DNA from: Phycisphaerales bacterium UBA3190 | GTDB taxonomy: Bacteria; Planctomycetota; Phycisphaerae; Phycisphaerales; UBA1924 | DNA length: 49,750 nt | Assembly (NCBI GenBank): GCA_002364005.1 | Contig: DEXG01000015.1 | Location: 174,458-224,207, forward strand | Reading direction: 5' to 3' | Shown here: piece after piece, positions 36,776 to 43,742 of the stretch | Layout: every line of letters starts with the position of its first letter | Position numbering within the stretch: the stretch's first letter is position 1 | Notes under the pieces: generated by a model | Database searches by the model: none | Told to the model about the DNA's origin: nothing | What the model saw: only the letters and a program-made list of their open reading frames with translations | Made by a program: the position numbers and the translations under genes

Positions 36776-37291
36776 TCAATCCCCGATCTCGATCACCATC
36801 GGCTTACTTACCGATTGATCCTGCGCGGGGATGCGGGGCTCGCTGAAGATGCGTGTGTCCTCGGAGTTCGGTTGCACCAGCCAGATCGAGACGCCGCCGA
36901 CTTGCTCTTGGGTCAAACGCACAGGCGTGCCGGGCTCGACCCGGACTGATTCGACCTGATCACCGTTGCGCAGCTCGATGCTCGCCCGCTCACCCACGAT
37001 CAGGTTCTTGGGAATGCTCAGTTCGATCCCCCCGGGCCAATCGCGCGGGTCGATGAACAAACGCTCACGCTTGGCCTTGGTCGCCAATGAGATCGCGTCC
37101 GGATCGTGCCCGAAAAGCCATTCGCCAAACGCGTTCGCATTGCCGGTATCCCCCGCGCCGGCACCGATCGCGGGCGCGTCGGCCATCAGCTTGTCCTTGT
37201 CGAGCGTGACGAAGATCAGCACATACAGGCCCACAAAGACCAGAATGGGCGAAGCGAGATAGAGCGTCAGCATGATGTTTTTGCGGCTCAC
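36776..37291 (-). CDS. Single-helix anchored protein of unknown function
   Basis: The 171 residues comprise an N-terminal helix (LYLASPILVFVGLYVLIFVTL), a Gly/Ala linker and a soluble domain of about 100 residues with beta-strand character (GGIELSIPKNLIVGERASIEL ... GGVSIWLVQPNSE). I do not recognise it. It lies 37 bases upstream of the zinc-ribbon membrane protein gene in the same direction, so the two probably form an operon. Confidence 0.7.
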   Translation of the reverse strand: MSRKNIMLTLYLASPILVFVGLYVLIFVTLDKDKLMADAPAIGAGAGDTGNANAFGEWLFGHDPDAISLATKAKRERLFIDPRDWPGGIELSIPKNLIVGERASIELRNGDQVESVRVEPGTPVRLTQEQVGGVSIWLVQPNSEDTRIFSEPRIPAQDQSVSKPMVIEIGD

Positions 37292-37313
37292 GCCGAACTA
37301 TAGGGTGATCCGT

Positions 37314-37381
37314 GGCACAGGCGTCTCGCCTGTGCGTTGCTCAAGCGGATCAGAAAAAAGCACAGGCGAGACGCCTGTGCC
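37314..37381. repeat. Inverted pair of GCACAGGCG palindromes
   Basis: Two 22-base arms (37314-37335 and 37360-37381) are exact reverse complements of each other, 24 bases apart. Each arm is itself a hairpin with 9-bp stem GCACAGGCG/CGCCTGTGC and 3-base loop. The same stem occurs at 3644-3664. Confidence 0.85.
37354..37381 (-). terminator. Terminator of the superoxide dismutase gene
   Basis: On the minus strand the hairpin arm at 37360-37380 is followed directly by six T (37359-37354). It is 35 bases beyond the sod stop codon. The palindromic repeat has apparently been used as an intrinsic terminator. Confidence 0.75.
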
Positions 37382-37415
37382 AGTGAATACCAATTGTTGA
37401 GCGGGCAACCCCTGC

Positions 37416-38027
37416 TCAGCTCTTGAACTTCGCGTAGTTCTCGGCGACCTGGTCCCAGTTCACCACATTCCAGAACGCGCTGATGTAATCGGGGCGGCGG
37501 TTCTGGTAGTGCAGGTAGTAGGCGTGCTCCCAGACATCCAGTCCCATGATGGGCTTGTGGCCCGCCATGATCGGGGAATCCTGGTTCGGGGTCGAGCCGA
37601 CATGCAGCTTGCCGCTGGCGTCAAAGCCAAGCCAAGCCCAGCCCGAACCGAAGCGGGTGGCCGCGGCGTTGGCGAACTCTTCCTTGAACTTGTCGAACGA
37701 GCCAAATGTCTCGTTGATCCCGTCGGCGAGTTCGCCACTGGGTGTCCCGCCGCCGTTGGGCGAGAGGATGGTCCAGAACAGGGAGTGGTTGGCGTGGCCG
37801 CCGACATTGTTCTGGACGGCCGTGCGGATGTCCGCCGGCACGCTGCTGATGTGGCTGAGCACCTCTTCAGGGGCCATATCAGCGAACTCGGTGCCCTCGA
37901 GGGCGGCGTTGGCCTTGGCGACATAGCCAGCGTGGTGCTTGGTGTGGTGGATTTCCATGGTGCGGGCATCAAAGTGCGGCTCCAAGGCGTCGTAGGCATA
38001 TGGCAGATCGGGGAGTGAAAAGGACAT
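37416..38027 (-). CDS. sodA: Superoxide dismutase, Mn/Fe family
   Basis: It converts superoxide to oxygen and hydrogen peroxide. The 203 residues have all four metal ligands: His27 (EIHHTKHH), His81 (NHSLFW), Asp164 and His168 (DVWEHAYYL). GGHANHSLFW and GSGWAWL with PNQDSP fit the Mn-type rather than Fe-type subgroup; exact metal use is not certain. No signal peptide, so cytoplasmic. An A/G-rich ribosome binding site AAAGGAG precedes the ATG by 6 bases. It is monocistronic: a terminator follows and a promoter precedes it. Confidence 0.97.
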   Translation of the reverse strand: MSFSLPDLPYAYDALEPHFDARTMEIHHTKHHAGYVAKANAALEGTEFADMAPEEVLSHISSVPADIRTAVQNNVGGHANHSLFWTILSPNGGGTPSGELADGINETFGSFDKFKEEFANAAATRFGSGWAWLGFDASGKLHVGSTPNQDSPIMAGHKPIMGLDVWEHAYYLHYQNRRPDYISAFWNVVNWDQVAENYAKFKS

Positions 38028-38068
38028 TTTTTCTCCTTTTGTGCATAAACGGCGTCAATACCCGGCTT

Positions 38069-38096
38069 GATTTAGTGAAATCGCAGGGCGAATCAA
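38069..38096 (-). promoter_or_regulatory. Candidate sodA promoter
   Basis: On the minus strand TTGATT (38096-38091), a 16-base spacer and TAAATC (38074-38069) lie about 40 bases before the sodA start. The match is moderate. Confidence 0.35.
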
Positions 38097-38213
38097 TCAG
38101 ATTCGTTGACGCGGGAATTGTGGATGATCCGTGAAGCCAATCGCCTATCACGGGGACATACACCCATTTTCTGGTCAATCTGGGCTTGCCAGTGATGAAA
38201 AAGGATGTGCTGG

Positions 38214-38242
38214 TTGTTTCTGTTTTGCATCTTGGGTATACT
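38214..38242 (+). promoter_or_regulatory. Near-consensus sigma-70 promoter in the noncoding region
   Basis: TTGTTT (38214-38219), exactly 17 bases, then TATACT (38237-38242). It is the best promoter I see in the window, with an A-rich stretch (GATGAAAAAGG) upstream. It points towards the sigma-factor gene 0.9 kb away, with no protein gene in between. Start of transcription would be near 38249. Confidence 0.6.
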
Positions 38243-38590
38243 GGCGACCCGGTACACAGGCACCACGATCGCGCAGATGGGTCAAGCCATTCACGATCGA
38301 AATCGCCCGACGGCTGACACTAGGACCGAGTTTATCGGTCGTCAACCGACACGAACGAAGTGGGATTTTCCCACCCCTCGTTCACCTGAATGTGTGCGGC
38401 TCGCAGGATGCGGCTGCACGACCCGGCCTCCACCAGTGCCGGGCCAAACATGGGCCAGGGCTGGCCGCAATCTTGGGCGAGGGCAATCGCTGGGGCATTT
38501 CCCTTGTTTGCCCGAGCAGATTGGGTCGGAGTGCCTTTTTCCGGCAGACAACTCAGATTTTGGGTCTATTCCAGGGTTTCAAACGAAACT
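38243..38590 (+). ncRNA. Candidate structured noncoding RNA
   Basis: Downstream of the strong promoter, perfect stems follow closely: GACCGA/TCGGTC (38324-38340), GAACGA...GTGGGA/TCCCAC...TCGTTC (38353-38383), CCCGGC/GCCGGG (38422-38443), GGCCA/TGGCC (38453-38466) and GGGCAA/TTGCCC (38481-38513). I tested it by eye for RNase P, tmRNA, SRP and 6S signatures and found none convincing. The 3' end is not defined; a TTTTT at 38536-38540 is a possible weak stop. Confidence 0.35.
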
Positions 38591-38593
38591 TGA

Positions 38594-38743
38594 GTACTAA
38601 TAGATCGTATTGCATAAGAGCGGTGATCAACTTCGCGAAAAACGCGTCTGATCGAGCCCGCTCAAGGGGTGGTTGAAAAGCCACGCCTGACATCCTGCCC
38701 CGGTTCCCATCACCATGCCGAACTGCATCCACGCCCTTGAGCG
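38594..38743 (+). other. Stretches resembling the 23S rRNA 3' end and 5S rRNA
   Basis: GTACTAATAGATCG (38594-38607) resembles the conserved last helix strand of 23S rRNA (GGTACTAATAGGTCG-like). About 50 bases on, CGCTCAAGGG (38659-38668) and CCCTTGAGCG (38734-38743) form a closing stem around CCATGCCGAACT (38713-38724), which matches the 5S loop C/helix III sequence of E. coli. Order and spacing are those of a 23S-5S junction, but the bodies of both rRNAs are absent. It could be a relic or coincidence. Confidence 0.25.
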
Positions 38744-39061
38744 ATCATGAGATGCCCGGCCAACACCGAAACGGGAACCCCTCGGCAGCCGTCGTTCCCA
38801 CACACACCGGATGTGTGTGGCATCTCAAGCAGGAACGGGAACTGTTCAGGTTCAGCATTGGTGCTCAACCCGATCAGTGACAACTCGGCTGATTTCTGGC
38901 ATGAATTTGTTCACGATTGCATCCCCTTGTTTCGGGCGTGCGTATTGAATAATCCCCGTTTCCGGGGCAATCAAGGCAGAAATCAAGGGCAAGTTGTCAG
39001 CGGCTGGGTGTTTCGGGAAGTCCCAAACGCCCAGGAACACGCGGGTCGATCAATGACCCGC
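38703..39061 (+). promoter_or_regulatory. Structured leader upstream of the sigma-factor gene
   Basis: Two GTTCCC (38703, 38794) alternate with two GGGAAC (38773, 38837), so pairings 1-2 plus 3-4 exclude 2-3, as in attenuator-type leaders. Further perfect stems are CCACACACA/TGTGTGTGG (38798-38820), CCCCG/CGGGG (38954-38967), a 31-base hairpin at 39004-39034 with one bulge, and GCGGGTC/GACCCGC (39041-39061). No terminator-like T-run follows them. Confidence 0.3.
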
Positions 39062-39140
39062 CCCTTAGAGACCCAGGCAATGCCATGGGTCGAACCACGA
39101 AGAACACATCTGTCGCAGGAGCGTGACAGACGGAGACAGC

Positions 39141-40205
39141 ATGATGCAAGCAGCAACCAACACCCCTAGCCCTCTCGAGCAGATGAGGCGTCGCCACCGT
39201 GTCGGGGTCTCACGCACCTCGACCCGTGCAGGCAAGACCTCGCGTCAGCTTTCGCATGAGGACGAGCGTTTGCTCAACCAGATCCTCTCGAAAGAGCAGG
39301 ACTTCATCGACTCAGAAGTCTTCTACGAAGACGACGCCGAGCAGAACATCTACGAAGATGCACCCGATATCGCCCTGCCCGACACCAGCTGGTACCACCC
39401 CGTGATGGACGACATCTCGTCGATCTCGCGGACCCGGACCGTCAAGTCGTCGCAGCAGGTCATCCTGACCGGTGCCGAGGAGCGGGTGCTCTTCCACCAG
39501 TTCAACTACTCGCGATACCGCGTGTGGAAGCTGCAGCAGGAGACCTGGGCCCGCCCGGACAAGAAGCCCACGGCCGAACAGGCCGACCAGCTGCTGTTCT
39601 GGCACCGCAAGGCCGAGCGTATCCGCGAGCAGATCGCCGAGACCAACCTGGCGCTGGTGCTGGCCATGGCCAAACGCACCCGCATGAGCGAGGTGGACTT
39701 TGCCGACCTGGTCAGCGAGGGCAACATGGCCCTGCTCCGAGCCGTCGATAAGTTCGACGCCGGGCGTGGCTTCAAGTTCTCGACCTACGCATGTCGGGCG
39801 ATCCTCAAGGCGTTCAGCCGCCAGGGCATGAAGCTCAGCAAGTACCGCCAGCGCTTCCCCACCGACTTCGACCCGAAGCTCGAGAAGTCCAACTTCCTCG
39901 AGACCAAGCGGGCCGACTTCGAGAAGGACACCGCCAGCGAGGTGCGTGAGATCGTGGTCGCCAACCGGGCCGAGCTCACCGATGTCGAGAAAACCGTCCT
40001 TGAGCACCGTTTCGGGCTTGAGAGCGGCGGGCACGAGAAGCCCATGACCCTCGAGCAGGTCGGGCAGATCATCGGCGTGACCAAGGAACGCGTGCGTCAG
40101 ATCCAGAACAAGGCGATGGAAAAGATCCGCGTCGAGCTGGAGAGCAACTTCCTGGGCACCAACGAGCACGACTCCCACGAGAACGAGCCCGTCGGCGCCA
40201 ACTGA
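39141..40205 (+). CDS. RNA polymerase sigma-70 family factor, atypical
   Basis: A 354-residue sigma factor. A region 1.2-like helix lies near 110-132, region 2 at 169-229 (LVSEGNMALLRAVDKFDAGRGFKFSTY), and region 4 with helix-turn-helix at 278-330 (TLEQVGQIIGVTKERVRQIQNKA). Region 2.4, normally WWIRQAI, reads ACRAILKAF. Between regions 2 and 4 there are only about 50 residues with no recognisable region 3. The ATG at 39141 has GGAG five bases upstream; a GTG at 39123 is too close to its AGGAG. It is therefore neither the housekeeping form nor an ECF factor. Confidence 0.88.
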   Translation: MMQAATNTPSPLEQMRRRHRVGVSRTSTRAGKTSRQLSHEDERLLNQILSKEQDFIDSEVFYEDDAEQNIYEDAPDIALPDTSWYHPVMDDISSISRTRTVKSSQQVILTGAEERVLFHQFNYSRYRVWKLQQETWARPDKKPTAEQADQLLFWHRKAERIREQIAETNLALVLAMAKRTRMSEVDFADLVSEGNMALLRAVDKFDAGRGFKFSTYACRAILKAFSRQGMKLSKYRQRFPTDFDPKLEKSNFLETKRADFEKDTASEVREIVVANRAELTDVEKTVLEHRFGLESGGHEKPMTLEQVGQIIGVTKERVRQIQNKAMEKIRVELESNFLGTNEHDSHENEPVGAN

Positions 40206-40230
40206 GCCCAACCAGACTCCAACACTCCCA

Positions 40231-40258
40231 AGCGGGACCCAACCGGGTCCCGCTTTTT
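40231..40258 (+). terminator. Terminator of the sigma-factor gene
   Basis: A 10-bp perfect stem AGCGGGACCC/GGGTCCCGCT with loop AACC is followed by TTTTC, 25 bases after the stop. Confidence 0.93.
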
Positions 40259-40550
40259 CGTTGGATTCTCAGCGATCCATCGCTTGGGCGGTCGCAACCG
40301 GACACCCACCCCCGAGCTGCGCCGCCCGGGTGAGAGCTGATGCGACGAGTTTGGGAACCAGACCGCCCCGGGATACGAACAGACAGAGCCGATCGATGTG
40401 GGTGGTCGGTGCGTCGTGCTCATTCGAGTGTATATGCAGGGATAGGGCGAAACTGAGATCGTGGAATCGCAGGCCTCGCCCGCTGCGTCGACTAGAATAC
40501 TCCCTTGATTTCCCGCTGCCCGTGCATTGCTCAGGTGATCGCGGGTAGAG
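40259..40550 (+). promoter_or_regulatory. Intergenic region before pilT with TAGAAT element
   Basis: No gene seen. TAGAAT (40493-40498) within CGACTAGAATAC lies 52 bases before the first pilT ATG and is the likely -10. No convincing -35. The 12-mer is identical to that upstream of ctaA. Confidence 0.4.
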
Positions 40551-41762
40551 ATGAAACCAACCCGAAACCGCACGCATCGCGTGCGATACGAGGATATGAA
40601 AACCATGAGTTTGACCGATACGCCGTCGAGCAGCGCCACCGCGGGGCATGTTGATCTGGACCCGACAGTCGCCAAGAAGGACCCCCACGCGACACGCTGG
40701 GGCGACTTTCTGAAGGCAACGATCAAGTTCGGCGCTTCCGACCTCATCATGAAGTCGAACCAGAAACCCAAGATCCGCATGCGTGGCTCGCTCAAGGCGA
40801 TGGATGTCGACCCGGTCAGTGCCGAAGAGTTCTTCAAGATCACCAAAGAGATCCTGACCGATGAGCAGATGAAAGATCTGCACAAGTTCGGGTCCGTCGA
40901 CTTCGCGTACAACTACGACGCCAAGCACCGTTTCCGCGTGAATCTCTTCCAGGCACGCGGGACCATCTCGGTTGCCGCACGAAACATCACCAGCGAGATC
41001 CTGCCGTTCGAGGGGCTCTACCTCCCAGAGGTCATGAGCGAGATCGCCATGCAGCCCCAGGGCATCGTGCTCCTCTGTGGTGTGACCGGTTCGGGTAAGT
41101 CCACCACCATCGCTTCGATGCTCGACTATGTCAACGCCCGCAAGAGCGTGCATATCCTGACGCTCGAGGACCCCATCGAATACATCTTCGAGGATAAGAA
41201 GGCCACGATCAACCAGCGTGAGATCGGCCTCGACTGCCTGGACTTCAAGACCGGGCTGCGGGCGCTCGTGCGTGAGAACCCCGATGTGGTGCTGATCGGT
41301 GAGATGCGTGACCAGGAGACCTTCGAGGCCGCCCTCCACGCCGCGGAGACGGGTCACCTCGTGTTCGGGACCATCCACGCGTCGAGCACGACGCAGACCT
41401 TCTCACGAATCTACGGCCTGTTCCCCCAGGAAGAGGTCGAGCAGGTCCGCAAGATCCTGGCGTACCAGATGCGTGCGTTTGTGTATCAGAAGCTGCTGCC
41501 GACCCTGCACGAGAAGATCTTCCGAATCCCCGCGTTGGAGATCCTGATCAACAACGGCGTGGTCCGCAAGTACATCCTCGAAGAACGCGAAGGCGATCTG
41601 CGTGATGTGCTTAACTCGATCGAGGCCCAGCAGATCGGCATGATCGACTTCAACGACTCGCTTGTGAAGCTGGTTGAGGACGAATACATCCACATGCGTA
41701 CGGCGCTGGAAGCGTCGCCCAATGTGGACGAGCTGCAGATGAAGCTCAAGAAGTTCGCATAA
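40551..41762 (+). CDS. pilT: PilT-type secretion/retraction ATPase
   Basis: This hexameric ATPase depolymerises type IV pili or drives related envelope machines. The 403 residues carry Walker A GVTGSGKST at 177-185, the Asp box LTLEDPIEYIFE, Walker B VVLIGEMRD at 246-254 and the His box FGTIHASSTTQT, all intact. The typical PilT C-terminal motif differs slightly. Length is about 40 more than E. coli-type PilT, mostly N-terminal. In-frame ATGs at 40596 and 40605 are alternative starts; GAGG at 40590-40593 would suit 40605 at long spacing. No pilin genes are in the window. Confidence 0.9.
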   Translation: MKPTRNRTHRVRYEDMKTMSLTDTPSSSATAGHVDLDPTVAKKDPHATRWGDFLKATIKFGASDLIMKSNQKPKIRMRGSLKAMDVDPVSAEEFFKITKEILTDEQMKDLHKFGSVDFAYNYDAKHRFRVNLFQARGTISVAARNITSEILPFEGLYLPEVMSEIAMQPQGIVLLCGVTGSGKSTTIASMLDYVNARKSVHILTLEDPIEYIFEDKKATINQREIGLDCLDFKTGLRALVRENPDVVLIGEMRDQETFEAALHAAETGHLVFGTIHASSTTQTFSRIYGLFPQEEVEQVRKILAYQMRAFVYQKLLPTLHEKIFRIPALEILINNGVVRKYILEEREGDLRDVLNSIEAQQIGMIDFNDSLVKLVEDEYIHMRTALEASPNVDELQMKLKKFA

Positions 41763-41908
41763 CACACACAACCCGGCCGCGAATCGGGCCCTCTGGGCGT
41801 GGTGCGTTGGGGCTCGGGCCACTACAATCTTGGCTCAGGGGCAATTGCGCCATTCGGCGTCGCACACGGGGCCCCGAACCCACGATACGGCATGCAGAGG
41901 ACACGACT

Positions 41909-43687
41909 GTGCTCGAACCCATGATGATCCCACTCTCAGACACGCTCGGCTCGATGACGCTGGGCTCGCTTTCCATCACACTCGCGGCGGGCGATGCCTA
42001 CGCGCTGATCGGCTGGTGGAAGGGCCTGCTGCTTCTGGCCCCCTTCCTGGGCTGGGCGTGGATGCTTTCAACCATCCTCGACAAGCACGCGCAGCGATTC
42101 TTCCTCGGGCAGGAGAAGTGGAACCTGATCCACATGATCTTCGGCGCCGCAGCGATCGCCCTGATCGTGCTGCTCCCGCTGGGCGGGATCGCCGGCTTCC
42201 TCGCGGCCTTCTTCGGCGCCATCGCGGTCCTTGCCATCGACATCTTCGTCTTCGTGACCATCGCGAACAAGGACGAACGCATCCCCGAGCACGCCAAGCT
42301 CACGCTCAACTTCTCCGAGATGGCTGAGAAACGCGACGAGAAGAAGCAGGCCAAGAAGCTCGGCAGCTCCGAACTCGTCGTTGTTGGCGCAGACAAGATG
42401 AAGATCATGCCCCCCGAGAAAGAGACCACCGCCTACGCCGTGCGTCTCGCCTCGGAGGAGCTCGTCATCAACGGCTACACCACGCACGCCTCTCAGATCG
42501 ACATGCGACCGATCAACGCCGAGACCTACGGCGTGTCGATGCTCGTCGATGGTGTGCGTCAGCCCGGCGAGCAGATCGCCTTGGCCGATGCGATCCAGGT
42601 CATCGACTTCTGGAAGAAAGCCGCGGGCCTCGATGTCAACGATCGCCGGCGCAAGCAGAGCGGCAGCGTGACCGTTTCCAGCGATGATATGAGCAACCAG
42701 ACGATCAAGTGCATCACCAGCGGGTCCAAGACGGGCATGGTGCTGAGCATGGTCTTCAACCCGGAGCTGGCGGTCCAACGCAAGCCCGAAGACCTTGGCA
42801 TGACCAACTCGCAGTTCGAGATGGTCAAGAGCTGGGCAAACGAAACCCAGGGCGTGGTACTCCTCGGCGCTCCCAGCGACAACGGGCGCACCACCTCGAT
42901 GTACTCGATGCTCAAGCTGCACGACGCGTACACATCGAACATCCAGACCATCGAGTACGAGATCGAAAACGCGCTCGAGGGCGTCAAGCAGATCCAGTAC
43001 GACCAGAGTAAAGAAGAAGCCGATTTCGCCACCACGGTGCGTTCGGCGCTGCGACGCGACCCCGATGTTGTGGGCATCTGCGACCTCCCGGACTCGGCCA
43101 CGGCACAGAACATCGCCAACGCCGACCTGGAGCGCACGCGGGTCTATGTCTCGCTCCGTGCCGAGGACGCCCTCTCAGCGATCCAGCTCTACACCCGTGG
43201 CGTTGGCGATCCAAAGCTCGCCGCCAAGGGCCTGGAGGGCGTGGTCGCCCAGAAGCTGCTCCGCGTGCTCTGCTCCAACTGCAAGGTCGCCTACCAGCCC
43301 TCGCCCGAGATGCTCAAGAAGCTGGGCCTGCCCAGCGACAAGGTCAAGCAGCTCTTTAAGAAGGGCGGTCAGGTCCTCATCCGCAACAAGCCCGAGGTAT
43401 GCCCGACATGCAACGGCATCGGGTACATCGGGCAGACCGGCTGCTTCGGCGTCTTCCCGATCGAGAAGGACGAGATGCAGATGATCGCCAGCGAGAACTG
43501 GACGGGTCTCCGCACCGCGATGCGGAAGCGTTCGCTCCCCACGGTCCAGCAGGCCGCGCTCCGCAAGGCCGTCGAGGGCATCACCAGCATCGAGGAAGTC
43601 TCTCGCATCTCATCGAGCAACAAGAAGAGCGGCGGCTCATCCGGGAGCAAGAAGCCAAGCTCCCCCAAGCCACAACCCACCGCGTGA
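41909..43687 (+). CDS. Membrane-anchored GspE/PilB-like protein with degenerate ATPase motifs
   Basis: A 592-residue protein starting at GTG 41909, chosen for AGAGG 8 bases upstream. Three helices occupy about residues 34-55, 74-92 and 94-120, which is unusual for this family. A GspE/PilB core follows. Its Walker A is APSDNGRTT instead of GPTGSGKTT (Gly to Asp, Lys to Arg327), and Walker B is DPDVVGICDLPD instead of DPDIIMVGEIRD. The zinc-binding CSNC ... CPTCNGIGYIGQTGC four-Cys motif is kept. It may be a catalytically weak or dead partner of the intact PilT 146 bases upstream. The tail is Ser/Lys/Pro-rich. Confidence 0.85.
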   Translation: MLEPMMIPLSDTLGSMTLGSLSITLAAGDAYALIGWWKGLLLLAPFLGWAWMLSTILDKHAQRFFLGQEKWNLIHMIFGAAAIALIVLLPLGGIAGFLAAFFGAIAVLAIDIFVFVTIANKDERIPEHAKLTLNFSEMAEKRDEKKQAKKLGSSELVVVGADKMKIMPPEKETTAYAVRLASEELVINGYTTHASQIDMRPINAETYGVSMLVDGVRQPGEQIALADAIQVIDFWKKAAGLDVNDRRRKQSGSVTVSSDDMSNQTIKCITSGSKTGMVLSMVFNPELAVQRKPEDLGMTNSQFEMVKSWANETQGVVLLGAPSDNGRTTSMYSMLKLHDAYTSNIQTIEYEIENALEGVKQIQYDQSKEEADFATTVRSALRRDPDVVGICDLPDSATAQNIANADLERTRVYVSLRAEDALSAIQLYTRGVGDPKLAAKGLEGVVAQKLLRVLCSNCKVAYQPSPEMLKKLGLPSDKVKQLFKKGGQVLIRNKPEVCPTCNGIGYIGQTGCFGVFPIEKDEMQMIASENWTGLRTAMRKRSLPTVQQAALRKAVEGITSIEEVSRISSSNKKSGGSSGSKKPSSPKPQPTA

Positions 43688-43742
43688 GCACCGTACAGAA
43701 CGCCCCCCACTGCGAGCACCCCTGCTCGCGGGAGATTGAATC

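Larger units (their letters stand above)
38028..39140. other. 1.1-kb region without a credible protein gene
   Basis: Between sodA and the sigma-factor gene no open frame has protein-like sequence or a ribosome binding site. The stretch contains the sod promoter, a near-consensus plus-strand promoter, at least ten perfect hairpins, rRNA-like stretches and interleaved complementary hexamers. These are listed separately. Confidence 0.75.

Noticed and set aside
38131..38676. A 181-codon open frame in the noncoding region
   Set aside because: Cys/Arg-rich without any protein motif, no ribosome binding site, and it runs across perfect hairpins and the strong promoter.
38028..38760. A functional 23S-5S rRNA locus
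   Set aside because: Only short stretches match; peptidyl-transferase and sarcin-ricin sequences are missing and the region is far too short.
38747..39169. A 140-codon open frame just before the sigma-factor gene
   Set aside because: No ribosome binding site, low-complexity composition, overlaps the start of the sigma gene and several hairpins.
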